The notes under the pieces: model-generated
Databases searched by the model: none
The model's input: the letters and a program-made list of their open reading frames with translations, nothing else
What the model was told of the DNA's origin: nothing
Program-made: the position numbers and the translations under genes
Shown: one piece after another, positions 1 through 8,623 of the stretch
How the letters are laid out: every line of letters starts with the position of its first letter
How positions within the stretch are numbered: position 1 is the first letter of the stretch
Assembly (NCBI RefSeq): GCF_008330945.1
Contig: NZ_CP043489.1
Span: 5,033,501 to 5,097,500, forward strand
Direction of reading: 5' to 3'
Origin: Labrys sp. KNU-23
Lineage (GTDB): Bacteria > Pseudomonadota > Alphaproteobacteria > Rhizobiales > Labraceae
DNA length: 64,000 bases

Positions 1-1341
1 GGCGTCATTGGCGCTGCCGGCGAAATACTGCTCGAACTGGCTGAGGCGATTGTCGATCAGGCCATGCGCATTCTCGGCGCTGGCGCCGAAGCGCTGTTCG
101 AATTCGCCCAGGCGCTTGTCGAGCGCGGACTGTGCGCCATTGGCACTGGAGCCGAAGCGCAGCTCGAACTCGCCCAGACGTTTGTCGACCGAGGCCTGGA
201 CCTGGTCCGCGCTGGCGCCGAAGCGCTGCTCGAATTCGCCGATGCGCTGCTCGATCGCGGCCTGCGCCTGATCGGTACTGGCACCGAAGCGCTGTTCGAA
301 GCCACCCAGTTCGCGGCTGAGCGTGGCCTGGATGTCGCGTGCGCTGGAGCCGAAGCGCTTCTCGAACTCACCCAGATGCTGATTGAGTGTGGTCTCGATC
401 CCCTGGGCGCCGGAGCCGAAGCGTAGTTCAAACTCGCTCATGCGCTGGGCGAGGGCGGTCTGAATGTCGCCGGCCCCCGACATGAAGCGTTGCTCGAACT
501 CGCCGAGGCGCTGCGAAAGGGTGCTCTGGATGTCGCCGGCGCCCGACACGAAGCGCTGTTCGAAATCGCCCAGGCGCTGGCTGAGGGCGGCGTGAATGTC
601 GTCGGCGCCCGCGCCGAAGCGCTGCTCGAAATCACCCAGGCGCTGGCTGAGGGTGGCGTGAATGTCATCGGCGCCGGCACCGAAGCGCTGTTCGAACTCG
701 CCGAGGCGCTGATTGAGCGTGGTGTGGATATCCGCGGCACCGGCGCTGAAGCGCTGCTCGAATTCGCCGAGGCGCTGGCTGAGCGAGGCGTGGATGCTGT
801 CGGCGCCCGAACCGAAGCGCTTCTCGAAGTCGCCGAGACGCTGATTGAGCGTGGTGTGGATATCCTCGGCACCGGCACTGAAGCGCTGCTCGAACTCGCC
901 GAGGCGCTGGCTGAGCGAGGCATGGATGCTGTCGGCGCCCGAACCGAAGCGCTTCTCGAAGTCGCCGAGACGCTGGCTGAGCGAAGCGTGGATATCTTCG
1001 GCATTGGTGCCGAAGCGCTGCTCGAAATCGCCCAGGCGCTGGCTGAGGGCACCGTGGGCCTGTTCCGCATTGGCGTTGAAGCGCTGCTCGAAGCCCTTGA
1101 GCGTGTCGTCGAGGCCCGAACGGTTGTTCTGGATATTGGTGGCGAAACGCACCTCGAACTCGCCCAGGCGCCGGTCGAGATCGGCATGGGCGAGGGTGGA
1201 GAGCGATTTGAAGCGATGCTCGAACTCGGACATGCGGGTATCGAGCCCGGTATGGATCGTGCCGGCGCTTTCGGCGAAGCGGGTATCGAAGCCCTTGAGC
1301 GTATCGTCGAGGGCCGAATGCACCTTCTGCGCATGGTCGAG
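1..1341 (-). repeat. 66-bp (22-codon) in-frame tandem repeat array
   Basis: A GAAGCG-like anchor recurs on the plus strand every 66 bp: 22, 88, 154 and onward to 946, 1012, 1210 and 1276. This gives about 20 copies, and the array continues past the left edge. In the coding (minus) frame each unit encodes 22 residues with a conserved QRFG and LSQRL pattern. Copies are diverged rather than identical, so this is an old coding repeat, not a recent slippage product. The period of 22 is the one known for amphipathic apolipoprotein-type helices. Confidence 0.9.
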
Positions 1342-3348
1342 GCTGCGGGTCTCCAGGCCGGACAGGCGCTCGTCGAGGCGCGTATGCAGATTGTCCGCGA
1401 TTTCCTGGCTGCGCTTCTCATGGCTGTCGAGCCGCTCGGCAAGGGCCTTGCCGAAGGCGTTGGTCTGCGTTTCCACGGTGTTCTCGAGCCGCGACACGCC
1501 GAAATTGATCTGCGAGACCGCAGCGGCGCTGCGCTCGCCGATGACGCGGGTCAGCGTGTCGCCACCAATGGCGAGAATGCCGGAGGCGTCGCGGGCGGCC
1601 GTGTTGATGCGGGCTGAAAGCTGCGTGCCTTCCTCTTCCAGCACAGCCTGAAGGCGCTGTGCCGATGCCGTGACAGCAGACTCGGCTTCGGTGCTGCGCT
1701 TTTCGATGTTGGCCACGATGGTCTGGCCGGTCGCTGCCAACCTACGATCGATGTCGCCGCCGCCGACCACGATGGATTCGTGGATGCGCTCGCCGGTCTG
1801 GGTGAGGCGATCGGCAAGGTCGCCGCCGCGGGTGGTGATGATCTCGGCGATCTGGGTGGCCGTGCTCTCGAGCTTGCCGGCGACGTCCATGCCGCGGTTC
1901 TGCAAGTCGCCGAGAATGGCGTCGCCCGTCGAGCGCAGCGTGCTGTTGACGTCGGCCACCGAACCGATGATCTGCTCGACCATCTTGGCGCCGGTGTCGC
2001 GGATCGAACTGACCACCACGTCGGTGCCCTCGGCGAAGGCATTGCTCAGGCCCGAGCCGGTGCGGACCAGCGTGTCGTTCACTGCGGTGCCGCGCTCGAC
2101 GATGTCGTCGACGATGCGCTGGCTGCTGGTGGTCAGGGTCTCGTTGAGTTCGAGGGCGCGCGAGGACAGCGTGTTGCTGATCTCGTTGGCGCGGGTCGCG
2201 AAGTTCTCGTTGACCTGGTTGGAGGTCGAGGTCAGGTGCTCGGTGATCTCGGAGACGCGGCGGTTGAGCTGGTCGGTCACCTGCTCGGACGAGCTCGACA
2301 GCGACTTGTTGACGTCCTGGGCGGTCGTCGTCATGCGGTCGATCAGGGAGTTGCCGCGATCGGCCATGGCACCGACCATATGATCGCCGACCTTGGCGAG
2401 TTCGGAGGTGAGCTGGCTGCCGCGCTCGCCGAAGGAGCGCATCACCTGCAGGCCGGCTTCGGAGACTTCCGAAGAAATGCGGCCGGCGACCGAGCCAAGC
2501 GCCAGGGTCAGGTCGTCATGCGCGACCACGATGGCTGAACGCACCCGGTCGGCGTTGCCGACGATGGCTTCGCGCTGGGTCGAGAGATCCTCCACCAGCG
2601 AGCGAATGCGCTGCTCGCTCTCCGTATAGGAGCGCTCGAGCATCGAGACTTCGTTATGCACCATGATCTCGAGTTCGCTGGCGCGGGCGAGAGCGCGGTC
2701 GATGCCGTCGCCCATGGCCGCGACTTCGCGGCGAATGGCCTGGCCGACGGAGGTCACGGCCTCGGCGGCGGCTCCTTCGGGTTCCGCCAGACGCAGGGCG
2801 ACCTGGGTCATCGAACGGGTGACGAAACGCATTTCCTGGGCGCGCCAGATCAGGCTCGCCACGGCGAAGAAGAAGAAAGGCGGCAACACCACGGCGAGCA
2901 TGCCGAGAGCCAGGCCCGGATTGGCCTGATAGGTCGAGGCTTGGAACAGGTTGGACAGGTTGAGGTTGCCAAGGATGCCGAGCAGCAGGGCACCACCGGC
3001 AAGCCAGATGGCTGAGAAGGCGAGGGCGGTCCAATAGGGCGCGCGTGAGGGACGGCGCTGGAGAGCCTGCAGCAATTGGCCGACATTGGCGCGGTCGTCA
3101 TTGGCGGGTGAGCGAGGTTCGCGGGCGAGCGAGCGGTCGGCGGCAGGCTTGTCTTCCGTACGCGGTGCGGCGGCAGGCGGCTCCTGCGGCTCAGGCTCCA
3201 CCTCGAAGTTGAAGCCCTCGTCGGCCTTGGGAAGCTGCGCCGGCTCCTTGTCGGGCGATTGCGAGGCAGCCGTGCTCAGATTGAGTGCTTCCTCGATCGC
3301 AGACAGGGCGGCATCCGCCGGATCCTGCATCTTCGACTTGTTCGCCAT
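1..3348 (-). CDS. Giant membrane-anchored coiled-coil repeat protein (N-terminal part, runs off left edge)
   Basis: The minus-strand frame is open from an ATG at 3348 to the window edge (1116 codons), so the C-terminus is missing. A GAGGCGG-like ribosome site precedes the ATG. Residues 1 to about 90 are acidic and proline-rich. Two hydrophobic segments follow (about residues 95-160), ending in WRAQEMRF. Everything after that is predicted long helix: first irregular heptad-like sequence rich in A, D, S, T and E, then a regular 22-residue tandem repeat of the type LSQRLGDFEQRFG. Such proteins in Rhizobiales are usually annotated as hypothetical, kinesin-like or apolipoprotein A/E-like. A structural role at the inner membrane is plausible but inferred. 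No enzymatic domain is visible in this part. Confidence 0.85.
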   Translation of the reverse strand, partial: MANKSKMQDPADAALSAIEEALNLSTAASQSPDKEPAQLPKADEGFNFEVEPEPQEPPAAAPRTEDKPAADRSLAREPRSPANDDRANVGQLLQALQRRPSRAPYWTALAFSAIWLAGGALLLGILGNLNLSNLFQASTYQANPGLALGMLAVVLPPFFFFAVASLIWRAQEMRFVTRSMTQVALRLAEPEGAAAEAVTSVGQAIRREVAAMGDGIDRALARASELEIMVHNEVSMLERSYTESEQRIRSLVEDLSTQREAIVGNADRVRSAIVVAHDDLTLALGSVAGRISSEVSEAGLQVMRSFGERGSQLTSELAKVGDHMVGAMADRGNSLIDRMTTTAQDVNKSLSSSSEQVTDQLNRRVSEITEHLTSTSNQVNENFATRANEISNTLSSRALELNETLTTSSQRIVDDIVERGTAVNDTLVRTGSGLSNAFAEGTDVVVSSIRDTGAKMVEQIIGSVADVNSTLRSTGDAILGDLQNRGMDVAGKLESTATQIAEIITTRGGDLADRLTQTGERIHESIVVGGGDIDRRLAATGQTIVANIEKRSTEAESAVTASAQRLQAVLEEEGTQLSARINTAARDASGILAIGGDTLTRVIGERSAAAVSQINFGVSRLENTVETQTNAFGKALAERLDSHEKRSQEIADNLHTRLDERLSGLETRSLDHAQKVHSALDDTLKGFDTRFAESAGTIHTGLDTRMSEFEHRFKSLSTLAHADLDRRLGEFEVRFATNIQNNRSGLDDTLKGFEQRFNANAEQAHGALSQRLGDFEQRFGTNAEDIHASLSQRLGDFEKRFGSGADSIHASLSQRLGEFEQRFSAGAEDIHTTLNQRLGDFEKRFGSGADSIHASLSQRLGEFEQRFSAGAADIHTTLNQRLGEFEQRFGAGADDIHATLSQRLGDFEQRFGAGADDIHAALSQRLGDFEQRFVSGAGDIQSTLSQRLGEFEQRFMSGAGDIQTALAQRMSEFELRFGSGAQGIETTLNQHLGEFEKRFGSSARDIQATLSRELGGFEQRFGASTDQAQAAIEQRIGEFEQRFGASADQVQASVDKRLGEFELRFGSSANGAQSALDKRLGEFEQRFGASAENAHGLIDNRLSQFEQYFAGSANDA

Positions 3349-4068
<720 letters not shown>

Positions 4069-4076
4069 TTTTCGCC

Positions 4077-5060
4077 ATGGCCACGCGTCTTGCCCTCGCC
4101 GTGGAGCGCTGGCCGCTTGCCAACGTCTTCACCATCGCCCGCGGATCCAAGACCGAGGCCGTCGTGGTCGTCGTCGAGATCGAGCGTAATGGCCTGAGGG
4201 GGCGCGGCGAATGCGTGCCCTACGCGCGCTATGGCGAAACGGTGGAAGGCGTGGTTGAAGCCATCGAGGCACAGCGTGAGGCGATCGAGGCCAGGCTGTC
4301 GCGCGCCGCACTCCAGGATCTCGTTCCGGCCGGTGCTGCCCGCAACGCCATCGACTGTGCCTTGTGGGACCTGGAGGCCAAGCTTGCCGGCATGCCGGCC
4401 TGGCGCATGGCTGGCCTGGCCGAGCCCGGCCCGGTGACCACGGCCTATACGATTTCGCTGGGCGAGCCGGAGGCGATGGCGGAGGCTGCTGCCAAGGCAG
4501 CGCATCGGCCGCTGCTCAAGATCAAGCTCGGAACGCCCGATGACGCCGCGCGCATAGCCGCCGTCCGTCGCCATGCCCCGCAGTCGCAATTGATCATCGA
4601 TGCCAATGAAGGCTGGCGGGCCGACAATCTCGTTGCCAATCTGCGCGCCTGCGCCGAGGCCGGCGTCACCCTGATCGAGCAGCCTTTGCCGGCCAGTGAT
4701 GACGGGATCCTCGCGCAGGTGGAGCGGATCGTGCCCGTTTGTGCCGATGAATCCCTGCATGACCGTGCGTCGCTGCCGGGGCTGAGAGGGCGTTATGACG
4801 CTATCAACATCAAGCTCGACAAGGCGGGCGGCCTCACCGAAGCCATCGCGCTGGCCGAGCAGGCACGCTCCCTCGGCCTCGATCTGATGATCGGCTGCAT
4901 GGTCGGTACATCCCTGGCCATGGCGCCGGCATTGCTGCTCGCCGGCCGGGCCGTCGTCGTCGATCTCGACGGGCCGCTGCTGCTTGCGCGCGACCGGGAA
5001 CCCGGTCTGCGCTATGACGGCAGCACCGTCTATCCGCCCGACGCCGGGCTCTGGGGCTGA
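4077..5060 (+). CDS. dgcA: Enolase-superfamily N-acetyl-D-glutamate racemase / Ala-Glu epimerase-like (DgcA)
   Basis: This 327-residue protein is a muconate-lactonizing-type enolase superfamily enzyme. The KxK base motif is in LLKIKLG, and the metal ligands are the Asp of IIDANEGW, the Glu of LIEQPLP and the Asp of VCADES. A second catalytic Lys is expected in INIKLDKAGG. The family includes L-Ala-D/L-Glu epimerase (YcjG) and the N-acetyl-D-glutamate racemase DgcA. The presence of DgcN at 12330 in the same window favours the DgcA reading, converting N-acetyl-D-Glu to the L form. Its last 31 bp overlap the convergent MFS gene. The dipeptide epimerase role in murein peptide recycling remains an alternative. 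Confidence 0.82.
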   Translation: MATRLALAVERWPLANVFTIARGSKTEAVVVVVEIERNGLRGRGECVPYARYGETVEGVVEAIEAQREAIEARLSRAALQDLVPAGAARNAIDCALWDLEAKLAGMPAWRMAGLAEPGPVTTAYTISLGEPEAMAEAAAKAAHRPLLKIKLGTPDDAARIAAVRRHAPQSQLIIDANEGWRADNLVANLRACAEAGVTLIEQPLPASDDGILAQVERIVPVCADESLHDRASLPGLRGRYDAINIKLDKAGGLTEAIALAEQARSLGLDLMIGCMVGTSLAMAPALLLAGRAVVVDLDGPLLLARDREPGLRYDGSTVYPPDAGLWG

Positions 5061-6232
5061 GCGCCGTTCTTGCGCTCGATCGTGCCGGCGACGGCTACCA
5101 GGCCGGTACCGATCATGGCGATGAAGGCCATGGCGAAATAGCCGTGGGCTGAGAACAGGCCGTAGAGATCACCCGACAGCACGGTGCCGAGGGTGAGACC
5201 GATGCCGATGATCGAGGCGACCACGCCCTGGCGCGCCGACGGATTGCGCGTAAAGCGCGCGACCCAGCCCATGGTCGCCAGATGCACGCAGGCGAAGGAA
5301 AAGCCGTGCAGGGCCTGGAGCCCCGCCACGGCAAAGCCGTTGACGGGAGCAAGGCCCAGCAGAATCCAGCGCGTGATGCCGACCACTCCGCCGAACAGGA
5401 TCAGCCGGTAGGGACCGAGGCGCCCGGCAAGATTGCTCCCGAACAGGAAGACGCTGGTCTCCAGCACCACGCCGATGGCCCAGAGCACGCCGATCTGCAG
5501 GGAGGAAAAGCCCTGATCCTGCCAGATCAGCGTGCCGAAACTATAGAGAAAGGCGTGGGCGCCCTGCAGGCAGGCGATGCCGGCGACGAAGACGATCATC
5601 AGCTGGAGCGGCGGCGACGTACCATCCGACGCCGGGCGCATGATCAATCTCCGGCCGCGGCTGCGGTCATCCGGCAGCGACAGGCCGGCGAAAACCGTAA
5701 GCGCTGCCAGGATCGCCAGGATCGGTGGCACGGTGGTGATCGGCAAATGCTTCAGCACCAGGCCGGCAGTGAGGCCGGAGACGAGCCAGGCGAGCGAGCC
5801 CCATTGCCGGATCTGGCCATATTTATGGCCGTGCAGGCTGACGCCGCCGAGAACGATGGTATCGAGCAAAGGCGTCGTGGCGGCCACGAAGGCAAAGGCG
5901 ATCGCCAGATTGATGGCAACCGCCGTGAAGCTCTCGGCGAAGGTGAGGCCGGCATAGCCGAAGGCGGCGCAGCATACCATGAAAAGGAAGGTACGGCGGG
6001 GCCCGAGCGGGCCGTCGCCGATCCAGGCGAAGGGGGCCGAACTCACCCGCATCAGCATGGGGATGGCGAGGAGCAGGCCCATGTCGCTGGCATTGAAGCC
6101 ACGCTCGACCAGCCAGAGCGGAAAGAAGGGCGTATAGACGCCGGGTCCGGCGAGCAACAGCGCATAGGTCACGCTCGCTGCAATCGCAGATTTGCGTGAG
6201 GCGCTCCAATCCTTGAAGGAAATCAGCGACAT
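5030..6232 (-). CDS. MFS transporter (HcaT/NupG-like fold)
   Basis: This 400-residue protein has about 12 hydrophobic segments in two halves joined by a charged loop around residues 195-210 (PDDRSRGRRL). The sequence GPGVYTPFFPLWLVERGF in the first helices resembles the LacY/NupG/HcaT-like MFS_1_like group of proton-coupled transporters. The substrate cannot be read from sequence. The gene is convergent with dgcA and overlaps its 3' end, so the two are unlikely to share regulation. The start at 6232 gives a typical short cytoplasmic N-terminus (MSLISFKDW). The 126-bp gap to the next plus-strand gene should contain divergent promoters. Confidence 0.85.
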   Translation of the reverse strand: MSLISFKDWSASRKSAIAASVTYALLLAGPGVYTPFFPLWLVERGFNASDMGLLLAIPMLMRVSSAPFAWIGDGPLGPRRTFLFMVCCAAFGYAGLTFAESFTAVAINLAIAFAFVAATTPLLDTIVLGGVSLHGHKYGQIRQWGSLAWLVSGLTAGLVLKHLPITTVPPILAILAALTVFAGLSLPDDRSRGRRLIMRPASDGTSPPLQLMIVFVAGIACLQGAHAFLYSFGTLIWQDQGFSSLQIGVLWAIGVVLETSVFLFGSNLAGRLGPYRLILFGGVVGITRWILLGLAPVNGFAVAGLQALHGFSFACVHLATMGWVARFTRNPSARQGVVASIIGIGLTLGTVLSGDLYGLFSAHGYFAMAFIAMIGTGLVAVAGTIERKNGAQPQSPASGG

Positions 6233-6358
6233 CGGGGGAAAACACCGCTCAGGATTGGCTCCCAGCGGGCGCTTTGGCTTATATGGGGTGAGAATCAGGG
6301 AAACGACGATTCGTAGAATCTCTTACGCCCGCCTGTGCCAGTTGACGAGGGCCATTTG

Positions 6359-7762
6359 ATGCAATCGCTTTCGCCCGAACCGCTGCTCAGCGAAGAGGAT
6401 TACGGCGCCATCGAAGCGGCCGTGATGGAGACGGCGCGTGGGCGCTGGTTCCTGGCCGAATATGCCCGCCGCAACCGCAACGCCGACACCGAAGCCGTAT
6501 TGACGGCGATCCGCCGTCTCGAACGCCTGGTCCACAGCGCCGGGGCTCTGGACGCCCGCGACGAGGTCACGCGCGGCATGGCCGACATCGCCCAGGCGAT
6601 CGCCGCCGCCCAGTCGGCACCGGCGACCGCGGAGGTCGCCTCCAAGGCGGCATCGGCGCCAGGGCCGTCTTCGCCCATAGCCTCGGAGCATCATGCCGAG
6701 GAGCGGACGCCATTTTTCGTGGAAAACGATGCGGCAACAATGAGCGACGGCATCGGCTGGGATTCCGAAATCGGATCGGATGGGGCAGACGTTCCTCCTC
6801 AGACGATTGCCGAGCCCGCGCAGGAGGCGCCCAAGCCGGATGCTTGCGGACCTCTCGAAACAGTCGCGGAGGCAGCTTACGCCGAGGAGACGCTTTCGCT
6901 TCCGGATGCGGCTGAGCAGGGCGTGGGGCCGGAGCAGCATACCGAAAAACAGATGCCGGCTTTGGGAAAAACCGGCGCGGCAACCATCACCGATAACGGC
7001 AGATCGGGTTCCGAAACCGGGGCTGACGCTGCAAAGGCCGAAGTCGCCAGTATCGATCAGGGCTGGGAAGGCCTCGAACGCGCGGCGACCGAAATTGCGG
7101 CGCTGGGCCTGCCGCCGGAGCTGGCGAACCAGGACAGCACCACCGCCGCGTTTACGCAGGTCGCAGACGAGCAGGCTGGGCCGGAGGCCGTGGCGGCCGC
7201 CGACGGGCAGATCGAAGCCGTTTCCGCGCCCGGCGCCAGTGCGGCTGAACCTGACGAACTCTTTCCCATCCTTGAACTCGACGAGGAGGCGACCGAGGCG
7301 CTGCTGACGCTGGATGTGCCGCGCCAGGAGCTGATCTTGCCGGCCAATCACCTTGCTACCCAGCGCTGGCACAAGGAATTGGCCGCAGGGGAGGAGACGG
7401 CTCAGCACCGCCTCGACAAATGGGCAGCGATCTCGGGCAAGAGCGAGGCCGCCGGCGGTTCCTCGACGGTGAAGGGCGACCAGGACAAGGTGCTCGACAT
7501 GGTGGCCGTGGTGGAGGAGGCGCTCGAGCCGGCGCCCCCCTCCGGACTGGTAACCTTCATCGACGAGGAACCGGTGGAGGAGGAACGCTCGATCTTCACC
7601 GCTCCGCTCAGGCTCGAGCCGGAGGCGACGGTGGATCACGAAGCCACGCTTGTCGCACCCAAGCCCGCTGCCACGACGCTGGCACGGGAGCTCGCTCCTC
7701 GTTTGACCCTTGGCGAAATCGAGGCCATGCCCTTCACCAAGAAGGCGGCCCTGTTCGGCTGA
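6359..7762 (+). CDS. Conserved Rhizobiales hypothetical protein, acidic, with internal duplication
   Basis: The ATG at 6359 is preferred over an in-frame GTG at 6335 because GACGAGGG lies 7-8 bases upstream of it. The first 60 residues (AAVMETARGRWFLAEYARRN) form the part I recognise as conserved in Rhizobiales hypothetical proteins. A long acidic, Ala- and Glu-rich low-complexity middle follows, and then a short conserved tail (LGEIEAMPFTKKAALFG). Residues about 109-144 and 191-226 are diverged copies of one another (H-x-E ... AAT ... SE-x-G). No membrane segment, signal peptide or catalytic motif is visible. Function is unknown; the shape suggests a scaffold or regulatory protein with a disordered linker. 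Confidence 0.75.
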   Translation: MQSLSPEPLLSEEDYGAIEAAVMETARGRWFLAEYARRNRNADTEAVLTAIRRLERLVHSAGALDARDEVTRGMADIAQAIAAAQSAPATAEVASKAASAPGPSSPIASEHHAEERTPFFVENDAATMSDGIGWDSEIGSDGADVPPQTIAEPAQEAPKPDACGPLETVAEAAYAEETLSLPDAAEQGVGPEQHTEKQMPALGKTGAATITDNGRSGSETGADAAKAEVASIDQGWEGLERAATEIAALGLPPELANQDSTTAAFTQVADEQAGPEAVAAADGQIEAVSAPGASAAEPDELFPILELDEEATEALLTLDVPRQELILPANHLATQRWHKELAAGEETAQHRLDKWAAISGKSEAAGGSSTVKGDQDKVLDMVAVVEEALEPAPPSGLVTFIDEEPVEEERSIFTAPLRLEPEATVDHEATLVAPKPAATTLARELAPRLTLGEIEAMPFTKKAALFG

Positions 7763-7771
7763 TCCTGGAAC

Positions 7772-7800
7772 AAAGTGCGGTTTCCCCGAACTGCACTTTT
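7772..7800 (+). terminator. Rho-independent terminator-like hairpin
   Basis: An 11-bp stem (AAAGTGCGGTT with AACTGCACTTT, one G-U pair, 6-nt loop) is followed by TTTT, ten bases after the stop of the acidic hypothetical protein. In the opposite direction the stem ends in three T residues, so it may also stop leftward transcription coming from the mla operon. Confidence 0.6.
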
Positions 7801-7980
7801 CGTCAAATTCCTTGTTTCGGTGCGTCCAAATTCTTTTTTCGGTGTGTCCCTGTGATTTGAAGGGCTTTCGTCAAAGCGCAAAACACCCCAGGCCTCCATG
7901 CTGAACATGCAGGCCTGCTTCTGGGACATCTCAGGATAGTCTTTTTATTTCAGTCGGTTGTGATTGAAATATAATCGAAA

Positions 7981-8622
7981 TTATGAAGCCAGGGACGCCT
8001 TGCTCGTCGTCCAGGCCACGATCTCGACCAGCACTTTACGCAGAGCCAGATCGAGGGTGCTGGAAGCCTGTTGGCCAGCCAGGCCGGCCGCGGGGACGCG
8101 GGCGGAAAACAGATTGGCAGCGACGATGCGCCCCGATTTCTGGCTGACAACGCGCGCGGCGATCGTCACCTCGGCGACGGGCGAGGCACCGGTATCGATC
8201 TGGAAATCACGCAGTTCCGTCACCAGCAGGGCATCCGGCGTGAACTTGTCGTCGGGCCGTCCGACCATGCCGATGCGGTGGGCGTTCTCGAAGCTCTGGA
8301 TCAGCCGGGCCTGCACCAGAAGGGGCAAGCGGTCGGCCCATTGGGCCCCGGGCAGGTAGGAGATCTGGCTGTTGGCGCTGTGCACCAGAATGCGGTCGCT
8401 GTTGATGGCCTGGAGGGCCGTCGGCTCGGCGACCATGATCTGGGCACGGCTGTTGCCACGCGCCTCGACATCCCGAGGGGCGCTGAGGTCGTAGGTGGCG
8501 GGCGGCGGTGACCCGGCCAGGGTGGAGCACCCGCCGGTGAGCAGGGCCGTTGCCAAAGCGAGAGCCTTGGCCGAATGAGCAGGCAGTGAGTAGAGAAGGG
8601 AACGCATACCGGCACCACGCAT
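7981..8622 (-). CDS. ABC-type transport auxiliary lipoprotein (PqiC/ABC_trans_aux family)
   Basis: This is the last gene of the mla-like operon, starting one base after the mlaD stop. The N-terminus is a lipoprotein signal ending in the lipobox LTGGC, which predicts outer-membrane or periplasm-facing anchoring. The mature part, including TYDLSAP and DRILVHSANSQISYLPGAQWADRLP, matches the auxiliary lipoprotein family found with MCE transporters. Its role would be to dock the periplasmic MCE component to the outer membrane. A second ATG five codons in (8607) gives an equally good signal peptide, so the exact start is uncertain. Confidence 0.88.
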   Translation of the reverse strand: MRGAGMRSLLYSLPAHSAKALALATALLTGGCSTLAGSPPPATYDLSAPRDVEARGNSRAQIMVAEPTALQAINSDRILVHSANSQISYLPGAQWADRLPLLVQARLIQSFENAHRIGMVGRPDDKFTPDALLVTELRDFQIDTGASPVAEVTIAARVVSQKSGRIVAANLFSARVPAAGLAGQQASSTLDLALRKVLVEIVAWTTSKASLAS

Positions 8623-8623
8623 A

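Noticed and set aside
490-1651. Plus-strand open frames with a repeated LELAEAL-type peptide
   Set aside because: They are antisense reads of the 22-codon repeat gene and exist because the repeat has no stop on that strand. No start signals are present and the minus frame has the membrane anchor and family features.
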